The notes under the pieces are model-generated. The model made no database searches and was not told the DNA's origin. It was given only the letters and a program-made list of their open reading frames with translations. From Saccharomycopsis fibuligera x Saccharomycopsis cf. fibuligera (Eukaryota > Ascomycota > Saccharomycetes > Ascoideales > Saccharomycopsidaceae), in assembly GCA_001936135.1 (NCBI GenBank), contig CP012816.1, forward strand, positions 3,841,501 to 3,905,500: 64,000 bases of DNA. Direction: 5' to 3'. Shown here piece by piece: positions 10,601 through 18,417 of this stretch. The position numbers and the translations under genes were made by a program. Positions within the stretch are counted from its first letter, which is position 1. Every line of letters begins with the position of its first letter.

Positions 10601-11541
10601 TCTTCTCTTTCTTTAGCGGTTTGTTTTCCCAATGCAATGACATGATGGTGGAAAAAGTTTCTGGCACTAATGTCACTGGAGTCACTCAAGTTTTGAACTA
10701 AATTTAAAAGCTTATCTATACAGTCAAAACTTTGAGCAAGGGCAGACTTATTCAATAAGTTGATCAACAACTTGGAAGGAGCTAAAATTGGAGATCTGTA
10801 TTCAGCCACTAATTCTTTAATCAACCCATTCCCATCATTTTTCTTGATAAAGCTAGCATAACGATTTGAAGTAGGGGAAATATATCCTCTGCCAACGACG
10901 CTGCCTTGAGAAGAAGTATTTGAGTATAATTCATAGTTATTCTGTGGATTAGTCAAAGAGATTAACTCATCTGCTTGAGGGGACAATTCACCCAAGTAAT
11001 TATTGATAGAGCCTAAGACTCTCAAAATTTCTGACTCATTGGCAAAGCTAAGGGGGAAGACTCTAGAACTCAAGTAAGACATTTGCTTGTTAGTGCCGGT
11101 TTTCTTATCTAACTTTTTCAAAATTTTGATAAAACCTCTCTTATTTAATTCACCAAACCATTTCAAGTTTCTGAAATTGGCGCGCAATTCAACCAAGATA
11201 CCAATGACTTCCTCAAATTCTTCCTTATCAAACTCAATCTTATCGCCATCCTTATTATTACTATTGATAACAGTAGTAACTCTTTTTAAACGGCGCTCGT
11301 ACTCTGTAAATTGGAAGGTGTAGAATGACTCAACTTTCTCAATATGTCTATCAATCTTGAAGAAGAAGTCAGCGAGAGCGGTTTGAACCGAGTCATTATT
11401 CAAAGTGTCGGTGGGAGTAATTCTCTTTCCCTCCTCAAGAGATAGAGTGGTTTCGTTCAATTTATCGTTGACTTGCAAAGCAACATTTTGTTGTGAGGCA
11501 ACAATAACTTTGATTTGCTTTTTGAGCTCTTTGTAGTTCAT
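7657..11541 (-). CDS. GDE1: Glycerophosphodiester (glycerophosphocholine) phosphodiesterase Gde1
   Basis: Protein of 1294 aa, close to the size of budding-yeast Gde1. It hydrolyses glycerophosphocholine to choline and glycerol-3-phosphate and so recycles lipid head groups and phosphate. Domain order is diagnostic: an N-terminal SPX domain (about 1-165, starting MNYKELKKQIK), ankyrin repeats (about 390-610, with motifs such as APLHYAAQFG and TPLHLSLVANH) and a C-terminal GDPD catalytic domain (about 913-1290). The catalytic motif includes GHRG at 918-921 and ENT at 936-938, followed by FDVQLTKD and the HD of YHDF. A Ser/Asn-rich linker joins ankyrin and GDPD parts. The SPX domain suggests phosphate or inositol-pyrophosphate sensing. 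A CACGTG box lies about 700 bp upstream. Its linkage with CQD1 8 kb away recalls the S. cerevisiae neighbours YPL110C and YPL109C. Confidence 0.95.
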   Translation of the reverse strand: MNYKELKKQIKVIVASQQNVALQVNDKLNETTLSLEEGKRITPTDTLNNDSVQTALADFFFKIDRHIEKVESFYTFQFTEYERRLKRVTTVINSNNKDGDKIEFDKEEFEEVIGILVELRANFRNLKWFGELNKRGFIKILKKLDKKTGTNKQMSYLSSRVFPLSFANESEILRVLGSINNYLGELSPQADELISLTNPQNNYELYSNTSSQGSVVGRGYISPTSNRYASFIKKNDGNGLIKELVAEYRSPILAPSKLLINLLNKSALAQSFDCIDKLLNLVQNLSDSSDISARNFFHHHVIALGKQTAKEREEKRAKSQGDNFTAQDTTAPENTSEQHGLVIERDMSLLPAAAPDSNFRLVGAYGSDGINSNDSPSSLEYILTKLPTSLRPSLLQRDNYKRAPLHYAAQFGLKDTAKTIINYLKKWNQWDSSISIDDVSVWGDTEYLTPLHLSLVANHPLTTKVLLDSMNPEVELTNPALLLLAARLKSPKLLENLLNCRGIDINYAKKDTGETALYISTKLDSIECVEFLLQKGADTEIRERIFGWTPIFIAASEGYEKIVEKLVAHGAEYSKVDESGWLPMEHASLRGHLSLAELVRPKDYDPLKLAKSSNLNKLIKKEGADSPGSSSNASVTSLEKTLNNQESTSSIDKLPNSIHQIAKDDTSLYKEIKHNGANQKQSSAPLSQHSSSHKPIKSFGHQFLKNGESLVLLTLGTTDLRDDTPAIKLNRVPISKAHSTELDTALSVCISCKQLKQPPVVLDLPLDDSHGSATDPISFKFVNQDYRKAAIYFDIVPTYSYGEEDNFKQDSSNSWSSFNNGNINGNNGHSNGSLSSQKKKKVLGRGIALLDSVYTMVGTDRRSLNNVVTIPIIESDTLEELGTVRFEVMTVSSFTHPNMTYNINESYWKTLITTRVIGHRGLGKNVNSKNSLQLGENTVESFIAAASLGASYVEFDVQLTKDHVPVIYHDFLVAESGVDIPMHQLTAEQFLKLSEHRPDQEFANHILRNSGRSQNGHGSSNGNKFAGGSLDDDVLIKNRKFRGRASSLFGDTSSVINHNKLEKNGANGITTKGESPDDLNEEDFNSVFDERMKLTKTYKEQKFKGNNRGTSIASSFVTLEDLFKKLPESVGFNIECKYPMLDEVQKEGLEQIAVDLNSWVDVVLKNVYDHKKQRNIIFSSFHPDICVLLSLKQPSIPILYLTEAGTQKMADARASSLQAAIRFAKKWNLLGIVSAAAPIVQCPRLASVVKSNGLVCFTYGMLNNDPENAKLEVEAGVDAVIVDKVLAVRKGLTA

Positions 11542-12244
11542 GTAATGGCCGGTCCATTCTGGGACCTGGTGAGAAATGAAACTGTCAAGATTAGTAAGTT
11601 GTGATTTCCAAGGAAGTATGAGAAAAAAGAAATAGGTGTTTCAGAAGTAATTCCGATTAGCCGCTTGAGAAAAAAGTATAGCAGAAAAAACATAAAAAAC
11701 AAATAAAATTGAAAGCATTATGTTTGACGCATGAAGAGATGGATGGCAAGAATCAAACAGATCATCACATCGCACTCAAAGCAGGAAACAACCTTGTAGA
11801 AATCACACTAATAGAAACATATAACAAAAATAAGAGGAGCAATCCGTCCAACAAAAATGCCTTTGGATTGAACATAGATAAAAAAATAAAAATAAAAAGT
11901 TAATTGAAAGTAACAAATAAAGTTGGTGTTTTGTGGAGAAGCCAAATTGAGGCAGACGGAACAATCTCTCCAGAAAAAGGCGAGTAAATGAGGAGAAAGA
12001 AAACTAAAGCATTTGTAATGAAGGGAACCTTACGTTTTACCAAACTTCATTTCCACAGTGCTTTTGGCAGATTGAGTCAGTGCTGTGATAACTGGATTGG
12101 TGGCCAGGAGAAAGAAGACGAAGAGAGAGAAAAAAATAAAACAGGACAAAGTAGTATAAATAAGAACGAAAGCCAAGGAGACAACAAATTGTCCGCTTAG
12201 CGCCAACGGGCATCGCTGAGGGTAACCGAAGAAAACGGAAAGCA

Positions 12245-12250
12245 CACGTG
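12245..12250. promoter_or_regulatory. CACGTG box, candidate Pho4/Cbf1-type site
   Basis: Palindromic CACGTG in the context ACACACGTGCG, about 700 bp upstream of GDE1 and 530 bp upstream of MEX67. In S. cerevisiae GDE1 is phosphate-regulated through Pho4, which binds CACGTG, so a role in GDE1 control is plausible. This is inference from motif and neighbour only. Confidence 0.4.
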
Positions 12251-12529
12251 CGTCACTGCAGTGGTTAACTTTATGGAGAGCGCGTGCTATAAACAGTTTT
12301 TGTGATCGTCACCCCTTAAAGAAAGGGAAACAAGTAGAAGAACGTGCAGGCTAATTAGTTTATTTGCTTCGTCTGATTTATTTGTTCCTTGCCATATTAC
12401 TTGTGATAGCATGGTATAGCTGAGCGGCATACTGTGATGGATGCAGTTGATTATCCCACCATATTGGACAATTGTCAATTAGTTGAATTTCTGACTAAAA
12501 CACCGTTGCTAACATCGCTTCAAACCTAT

Positions 12530-12547
12530 ACATGTCATATGACATGT
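12530..12547. promoter_or_regulatory. Perfect 18-bp palindrome, ACATGTCATATGACATGT
   Basis: The sequence equals its own reverse complement over 18 bases. It lies about 235-250 bp upstream of the MEX67 start, where dimeric transcription factors could bind. No known motif was assigned. Confidence 0.5.
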
Positions 12548-12781
12548 CACGGGACCATGAATTCTTACTGCCGTCTCAAGTACGCGAAGGACTGACAATA
12601 CTAATACAAAAAAAATAAAAAAAATTTTAAATACTATGGAGAAGCTGAGAATATAAAGCAAGCACGTATTGGATAGTAACATTAGAGTCTTAATCAGTCT
12701 CAAATCCTTGCCATTGCTGCGAGTGAAGATTCCTTGTTTACTTCTGTTATTTTTTTTGTGGCCATTTCACTATTTTAAATC

Positions 12782-14710
12782 ATGAGTTACAGAGGACACA
12801 GCCGAAACCGTGGGACATATAGTAATAATAGTTACTACAATAGCAATTCCCATCAGAACTACAACAATAACAACAATAACAGGCAAAACAATAGCCATGT
12901 TCCAGGAAACAGCTTTTACGCCAAAGTTAATGAACACAATAATCAAAATAAAGTGTGGGTTGAAATCAAAGGTTGGACCAATGCCTCAAAGGAAAATTTG
13001 ATATCGTTTATATCAAGAAAAACCAGTTTAACCTTAAGAGATGCCGAGGCCCAAGGAGACACTATCAGAGCTTCATTGTTCAATGAAAAAGACGCCAACT
13101 ATTTGAAGAGTTTTAGCGGTATCAGGTTCGCTGGGGATACTCTCAAGATTACTGTTTTGCCATCTATTGGTGTCAACGCTCAATCGTCGAGCACGGCTAG
13201 TACGTTAGATATGTTTAAAGGCTTTTTGCATAGAAGATACAACCCACAAGCTCGTTTATTAGACTTGACCAACATTGCTAGTGACCCTGAGCTAGCAGCG
13301 CTGGGCTTATTTGCCAACATGAACACATCTTCAAAAATGTTCCCTGCTTTAATGAAAGTGGTGTCCACAGAACCATATGTCAATGATGTGGATAGTGTGA
13401 GCTTAGCCGAGAACAGTATAGTGGATGGGATGACAATCACCTCATTAGCTCAAACCTTTCCATTTTTGAAAAATTTGTCATTAGCGTCGAACCAGATATC
13501 TAAGTTAAAGGCCTTGGATAATTTCAAGCATAAGCTCAATAGTTTAAAAGAGTTAATTCTAATGGGCAATCCTATAGTGAATGACCCAGGTTACAAATCC
13601 GAAATGTTGCATTTATTCCCAAGATTGATCTTACTCGATTCGCAGCCAGTCAGAGACGAAGCTAAGCTAAAAGAGATATGGCGTTTCCCATTACCGAGAG
13701 TTCAGTTTTTCTTTGAAAATCCGCAAATACAAAACTTATCCACTGACTTCATATCCAACTTTCTAAATTTTTGGGATAATGACAGAAGCCAATTGCTTTC
13801 TCTATACACGCCAGAATCTCAATTCTCTATTTCCGTTGACACCACCTCTCCGTTCTTGCAGTCTAATTCTGAGAACATATACCAAGACAAACACAATGCA
13901 CCTTGGGGTTATTACTTGCCCGTATCCAGAAACTTGACGAAGATCGCCACTCCGCAGGTTGTCAAGGCAAGATTGGGAAAAGGTCAAGAGGAGATTTTGA
14001 GGCTCTTCAAAAATTTGCCAAAGACAAGACACTCTTTGGCCACCAACCCAGAGAAATACTCCACTGATTCGTGGAAAATAAGCGATAACGCAATTATGTT
14101 CGTATTGCACGGTGAATTTGAGGAAACTGCTCCTCCGGAACAGCAAAAGACCGCAAGCAGCACATTACCAAAAAATCCACGCAGAGGATATCACAGCTCA
14201 AACAACAAAAGTGGGAATTCTGCCACTGCGTTATCGATCAGATCTTTTGACCGTACCTGGTTGGTGGTGTCATCGGGTCCTTCATTTGTCGTTGCTTCTG
14301 ACTTGCTAACCCTTAGGCCATATGCCGGCTTTGAGCAATGGAAGCCAGACTCTGCAGCTGGTGCCGGCGGTGCCGCTGGTGTCAATCCCGCCTCTGCTCC
14401 TGCCCCGGGTTCTTCTGCCACTCCTGTTGCTGGTCTCGCGCCAGGCGTCCGTAATCAGATTCCCGCCACCGTTGCCATCACGGGCGCTATACCGGAAGCA
14501 ACGGCCGCCAACGTGGCGATTCCTCCAGAAATCGCCAGCAAACTTGCGCAACCGCAACAGGAGTTGTTGGTGAAGCTCATGGTGGACACCAAGCTCAATA
14601 TCAACTTTGCCGGCATGCTAGCAGAAGAAAGTCATTGGGACTACAATCGGGCATTGCAGACGTTCAATGCAAGCAAAGCAAATATCCCGCCAGACGCATT
14701 TCGCGTCTGA
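12782..14710 (+). CDS. MEX67: mRNA export receptor Mex67 (NXF1 family)
   Basis: Protein of 642 aa. Mex67 pairs with Mtr2 to carry mRNA-protein complexes through nuclear pores. The order of parts fits the family: an Asn/Tyr/Arg-rich N-terminal tail, an RNA-binding region, leucine-rich repeats (about 205-300, e.g. FPFLKNLSLASNQISKL), an NTF2-like domain (about 320-535, opening at PRVQFFF), an Ala/Pro/Gly-rich linker (about 525-580) and a C-terminal UBA-like TAP-C domain (about 585-642, ending PPDAFRV) that binds FG nucleoporins. One in-frame CTG codon is seen at 13301-13303 (residue 174), which would be Ser if the CTG-clade code applies. The G+C content rises in the last 400 bp, where the GC-rich island begins. 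Confidence 0.93.
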   Translation: MSYRGHSRNRGTYSNNSYYNSNSHQNYNNNNNNRQNNSHVPGNSFYAKVNEHNNQNKVWVEIKGWTNASKENLISFISRKTSLTLRDAEAQGDTIRASLFNEKDANYLKSFSGIRFAGDTLKITVLPSIGVNAQSSSTASTLDMFKGFLHRRYNPQARLLDLTNIASDPELAALGLFANMNTSSKMFPALMKVVSTEPYVNDVDSVSLAENSIVDGMTITSLAQTFPFLKNLSLASNQISKLKALDNFKHKLNSLKELILMGNPIVNDPGYKSEMLHLFPRLILLDSQPVRDEAKLKEIWRFPLPRVQFFFENPQIQNLSTDFISNFLNFWDNDRSQLLSLYTPESQFSISVDTTSPFLQSNSENIYQDKHNAPWGYYLPVSRNLTKIATPQVVKARLGKGQEEILRLFKNLPKTRHSLATNPEKYSTDSWKISDNAIMFVLHGEFEETAPPEQQKTASSTLPKNPRRGYHSSNNKSGNSATALSIRSFDRTWLVVSSGPSFVVASDLLTLRPYAGFEQWKPDSAAGAGGAAGVNPASAPAPGSSATPVAGLAPGVRNQIPATVAITGAIPEATAANVAIPPEIASKLAQPQQELLVKLMVDTKLNINFAGMLAEESHWDYNRALQTFNASKANIPPDAFRV

Positions 14711-14921
14711 ACTCAGACCAAGTGCTGGCCGCCCAGCGTCCGCGTGAGCCAAACATGTCTTGCGCTGCTTATATGGATATATAGTTTTTGCTTAAGTAAA
14801 AATTCAACGATAAAGTAGCAGAAGCTGTACTTTAGAATCGTAGCCTTGTCGGCAACCGCAAACGCAAACGCCGGAGTAGCGTTTGCGTTGGATGCGCAAA
14901 AAACATGCGGTAAAAAGAAAT

Positions 14922-14995
14922 CGACCTCGGTGAGGGTCGAACTCACGATCTTGCGATTAACAGTCGCACGCCTTAACCAACTTGGCCACGAAGTC
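14922..14995 (-). tRNA. tRNA-Asn (anticodon GTT)
   Basis: 74-nt cloverleaf on the minus strand. The acceptor stem GACTTCG pairs with CGAGGTC, with discriminator base G. The D-arm contains GGTTAAGG. The anticodon stem-loop TGCGA-CTGTTAA-TCGCA has anticodon GTT. The T-arm contains the B-box-like GTTCGACCC. There is no intron. It lies in the GC-rich island downstream of MEX67 and upstream of ENO1. Confidence 0.96.
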
Positions 14996-15257
14996 GCTAT
15001 TGGGCGACTGTCTTCTGGTACGCGGCGCCCGGTACTGGCTGCCAATATCAGGTTTCCAGTCCGGCGCCAGCGCCACAGTCCGCACCAAAGGAGGCGGTCG
15101 CCCCGAGTATACCAGCCGCGCGGTAACTCTCTTGGGAGTCCTGGAGTACCGCGGTCTCCAGGCGCGCCGCGCGGCAAGCGCAAGCACGCGCGTCCACATA
15201 CTGGCGTCAACAGGCAGCACCGTGCGTTGCGCCTCCTGCGAAAACTCGCGGAAACTT

Positions 15258-15290
15258 GGTGGAAACCTGGTGGAAACCTGGTGGAAAGCC
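15258..15290. repeat. 11-bp tandem repeat GGTGGAAACCT, about three copies
   Basis: Two exact units and a third diverging unit (GGTGGAAAGCC) lie in tandem in the ENO1 upstream region. Confidence 0.8.
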
Positions 15291-15397
15291 CCAGCAACTT
15301 TTTGGAGGCGCCGGCACATGTTGCACACAGTGAGACACAAAACTGCAGAGCATCTCCTGTTTTCTCCACCAGACAGCAGCATGTCCGACTGCACCTC

Positions 15398-15480
15398 GCC
15401 ATAGCGCCATAGCGCCATAGCGCCATTAGCGCCAGAGCGCCGGAGCGCCAGAGCGCCGGAGCGCCAGAGCGCCGGAGCAT
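15398..15480. repeat. AGCGCC-based minisatellite
   Basis: CCATAGCG (8 bp) is repeated about four times, followed by a 16-bp unit GCGCCAGAGCGCCGGA repeated about three times. All units share AGCGCC. The repeat lies about 760-840 bp upstream of ENO1. Confidence 0.85.
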
Positions 15481-16034
15481 ACACACCACCAGACGCCTTG
15501 GACAGCGCTCAAACGCGCTGCTGAGCGCTTGGGCCGCCGCAATGTGTCGCAGCGGCTGCGCTGCCTGCTATTGGCCAGCAGGCCGCGGACCACGAGCGAG
15601 GGTGAAAACACCCGCCAGCACAACCGCGGACAGCCAGCTCAACACTGCCGATTGAGCCAGCGGTAGACGGATAGGCACACAGAGGCCCAGGCAGACACAA
15701 CATACAACAAGTGTCCTCCCGGTCAGCAGCCCGGGCGAACCCGCCCGGGCGCAACACACACCACCACCACGAGCACCACCACCACCTGGTGAGCAGCGCT
15801 GGCGCTGGCGCTGCCGCTGGCGCTTGCGCTGCTGCTGCTGCCGCTGCGGCACCCAGCCAGTCACACTTTGTCGCCCGTCCACCGCCCCCCGGTGCCATCA
15901 GATGAGGGCCCGCCCACCTCGCGCGCCGCTGCGCTCGCTCGGAGCGAGAGCGAGAGCGAGCGCAGCGGCGCCCTCGCTCCCCTTGGCCGTCTCACCACAC
16001 TTGCTCCCGCCCGGCTTTCCACCCTCGCTCGACA

Positions 16035-16040
16035 TATATA
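16035..16040 (+). promoter_or_regulatory. ENO1 TATA box
   Basis: TATATA in a G+C-rich setting about 200 bp before the ENO1 start. It is followed by a C/T-rich tract, as in strong yeast glycolytic promoters. Confidence 0.65.
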
Positions 16041-16236
16041 GCTGCGCGTTCTGCCTGCTTCCTCCAGTTCCCCTTGCTCCCTTTTGCCTCCTCTTCTCTT
16101 CTCTCCTCCCTTCTCTCTCGCCACTCCTCCCGCATCATCAATCCCGTGTATCCTGAGTCCTCAATTCACCTGAGTCCTCAATTCGTCTTGCACACTTTTT
16201 CTGTCCGCACAACACACTCTACGCTACTCTTCCACA

Positions 16237-17547
16237 ATGGCTATCCAGCACGTTTTTGCTCGTTACGTCTACGACTCCAGAGGTAACCCAACCGTCGAAG
16301 TCGACTTGACCACCGAAAAAGGTCTTTTCAGAGCAATTGTCCCATCGGGCGCCTCCACCGGTGTCCACGAGGCTCTTGAGCTCAGAGACGGCGACAAGTC
16401 CAAGTGGCTCGGCAAGGGCGTCTTGAAAGCCGTCGCCAACGTCAACGAGCAGATCGCCCCAGCGGTCTTGAAAGCCAACTTGGACGTCAAGGACCAAGCT
16501 GCCGTCGACGCCTTCTTGAACAAGTTGGACGGCACCGCCAACAAGTCCAAGTTCGGCGCCAACGCCATTCTCGGTGTCTCTCTCGCCGCCGCCAAGGCCG
16601 GTGCTGCTGAAAAGGGCGTTCCATTGTACGCCCACATCGCCGACCTTGCCGGCACCAAGCAGCCATACGTGTTGCCTGTTCCTTTCCAGAACGTCTTGAA
16701 CGGCGGCTCCCACGCCGGCGGCCGCTTGGCCTTCCAGGAGTTCATGATTGCTCCAACCGAAGCCGAGTCCTTCTCCGAAGCTTTGAGAATCGGCACCGAG
16801 GTTTACCACACCTTGAAGTCCGCCGCCAAGAAGAAGTACGGCCAAGGTGCCGGTAACGTCGGTGACGAAGGTGGTGTTGCTCCGGACATTCAAACTCCAA
16901 AGGAAGCGCTCGACTTGATTGTCGGCGCCATCAAGGATGCCGGCTACGAAGGCAAGGTTGGCATTGCCCTCGACGTTGCTTCTTCCGAATTCTACAAGGA
17001 CGGCAAGTACGACTTGGACTTCAAGAACCCAGACTCCGACAAGTCCAAGTGGTTGTCTGGTGAAGAATTGGCCAGCCTTTACGCCAGCTTGTTGGAACAG
17101 TACCCAATTGTCTCCATCGAAGATCCATTTGCCGAAGACGACTGGGAAGCCTGGTCCCACTTCTTCAAGACCGTCAATGTGCAAATTGTCGGTGATGACT
17201 TGACTGTTACCAACCCAATCAGAATCAAGACCGCTATTGAAAAGAAGGCTGCTAACGCTTTGTTGTTGAAGGTTAACCAGATCGGTACCTTGACCGAGTC
17301 TATTCAAGCTGCCAACGACTCTTACAAGGCCGGTTGGGGTGTTATGGTTTCCCACAGATCTGGTGAAACTGAAGACACTACCATTGCTGACTTGTCTGTC
17401 GGTTTGAGATCTGGTCAAATCAAGACCGGTGCTCCAGCTAGATCCGAAAGATTGGCCAAGTTGAACCAAATCTTGAGAATTGAAGAAGAATTGGGTGACA
17501 AGGCCATCTACGCTGGTAAGGCCTTTAGAAAATCCGCTGCTATCTAA
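16237..17547 (+). CDS. ENO1: Enolase (2-phosphoglycerate dehydratase)
   Basis: 436-aa glycolytic enzyme interconverting 2-phosphoglycerate and phosphoenolpyruvate with Mg2+, in the cytosol and often also at the yeast cell surface. Length and residue numbering match the family: the catalytic base Lys345 lies in the signature [14 protein letters not shown], and [12 protein letters not shown] and SHRSGETED motifs are intact. I saw no in-frame CTG. Codon choice is strongly biased, as for a highly expressed gene. It shifts from C-ending codons in the first half to T-ending ones in the last third, tracking the edge of the GC-rich island. A long open frame on the opposite strand is a by-product of this bias. 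Confidence 0.98.
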   Translation: MAIQHVFARYVYDSRGNPTVEVDLTTEKGLFRAIVPSGASTGVHEALELRDGDKSKWLGKGVLKAVANVNEQIAPAVLKANLDVKDQAAVDAFLNKLDGTANKSKFGANAILGVSLAAAKAGAAEKGVPLYAHIADLAGTKQPYVLPVPFQNVLNGGSHAGGRLAFQEFMIAPTEAESFSEALRIGTEVYHTLKSAAKKKYGQGAGNVGDEGGVAPDIQTPKEALDLIVGAIKDAGYEGKVGIALDVASSEFYKDGKYDLDFKNPDSDKSKWLSGEELASLYASLLEQYPIVSIEDPFAEDDWEAWSHFFKTVNVQIVGDDLTVTNPIRIKTAIEKKAANALLLKVNQIGTLTESIQAANDSYKAGWGVMVSHRSGETEDTTIADLSVGLRSGQIKTGAPARSERLAKLNQILRIEEELGDKAIYAGKAFRKSAAI

Positions 17548-18010
17548 GCAGGTTTGTCGATCATGACTGTAACCAATTAACGAGAATTTTTGCTTGCTTT
17601 TTTCCCTTTTTATTTTACTTAACGTTCAGTACATAAAATGTTTGTCTGCAATTTAACGATATTTGCCTTTTGAGACTTTTAAAGTAGTAAACAAATAAAA
17701 CAACAGCGACAACAATAGCGACAACTAGTATTTAAACGTATGCAGCCTTTTTCGGATGTAAAAAAAAAAAAAAAAAAAAATCTACACGCATACGCACTGC
17801 AGTCTAGTAATGAAAATTTCTTCTCTCAGCTCACTGAAATACACACCCCTGCAGTTTCTTTTGCCATGGCGAGTAGGTCAGATATATGAGTGATTTAGCC
17901 TTCGTTCACTACGACAATCAAATTAAAAAACGTGCTCATTTCGTTATTCGTACAATAATTTATGTGTATAAGACTACAAAGCTCATGCGATTTCATCATC
18001 TCAAACCCGT
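17548..18010. other. ENO1 3' flank
   Basis: AT-rich terminator and untranslated region with a 21-nt A tract at 17760-17780. No gene seen apart from the candidate exons beginning at 18011. Confidence 0.6.
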
Positions 18011-18309
18011 CTAGTAATTTGGCGCTAGACGGTCTTCCTTCACAAGTCTTGAAATCTAAACAGTTGGTTAGTACATGCGTTTTGTTATGAGTGGTGTTAT
18101 GCTCTGCACCAAACCCAACGGTGAAGCAGTGCGGATACAACAAAACATGTAAATTGCTGGACTCAGTTTTACTTACGTCTTGTATTGTGGCATTGATCAA
18201 CTGTCTGGCCTCGAGGGCAAACCAGAAAAGCATCATGTTTAAGCCTCCTCCTGCGTCCTGTAATAACTTGGCATCTTGCACTTTGGCTCTTCTCAAGATA
18301 GGTATAGCA
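18011..18309 (-). CDS. Candidate small spliced gene, first exon unresolved
   Basis: On the minus strand two apparent exons (18309-18177 and 18055-18011) flank an intron of 121 nt (18176-18056). The intron has a GTAAGT donor, a TACTAAC branch site and a TTTAG acceptor. The first exon is itself preceded by TACTAAC (18324-18318) and a CAG acceptor, implying a further upstream intron. Joined, they read at least 59 residues with the motifs ILRRAKVQDAKLLQDAGGG, NMMLFWFALEARQLINA and a C-terminus KEDRLAPNY before TAG. I do not recognise the protein. No ATG exists between these exons and the CQD1 stop at 18418, so the 5' exon would have to overlap CQD1, or the locus is decayed. Two branch sites with matching splice sites within 300 bp make chance unlikely but not excluded. 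Confidence 0.35.
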
Positions 18310-18351
18310 CTGCGGTTGTTAGTATTGTGACACCAAATCAAAGATACAATG

Positions 18352-18391
<40 letters not shown>
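18352..18391. repeat. poly(A) tract, 40 nt
   Basis: Forty consecutive A, between CQD1 and the candidate spliced gene. It is among the longest pure homopolymers in the window. Confidence 0.9.
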
Positions 18392-18393
<2 letters not shown>

Positions 18394-18417
18394 AAAGAGC
18401 AAATAAGTCAAAACTTT

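Larger units (their letters stand above)
11542..12781. other. Divergent promoter region GDE1 / MEX67
   Basis: 1.24 kb between two divergent genes. It contains a CACGTG box (12245-12250), an 18-bp perfect palindrome (12530-12547) and A/T-rich runs. No gene is evident; the short frames at 11709-12245 are not protein-like. Confidence 0.6.
14996..16236. other. ENO1 upstream region
   Basis: 1.24 kb of very G+C-rich, repeat-bearing DNA. It holds a GGTGGAAACCT repeat (15258-15290), AGCGCC repeats (15398-15480), CAC/CTG/GCT runs (15760-15850), a TATA box (16035-16040) and a pyrimidine-rich stretch (about 16060-16135) just upstream of ENO1. The latter is typical of highly expressed glycolytic genes. 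Overlapping long open frames here follow from base composition and are not called. Confidence 0.6.
14300..16900. other. GC-rich island spanning MEX67 3' end to ENO1 5' half
   Basis: Base composition changes sharply here. The 60 bases from 15061 hold 44 G/C. In ENO1 the 60 bases from 16381 hold 37 G/C, while the 60 from 17461 hold 25. The island crosses intergenic DNA and both flanking coding sequences. Confidence 0.75.

Noticed and set aside
14713-15898. Several long open frames on both strands in the GC-rich island
   Set aside because: They overlap each other and the tRNA-Asn, follow simple repeats and have no recognisable domain. High G+C lowers stop-codon frequency.
16219-17469. 416-codon open frame antisense to ENO1
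   Set aside because: It mirrors the biased codons of enolase and has a low-complexity composition (Gly/Val/Asn/Leu-rich). Such antisense frames are common in highly expressed genes.
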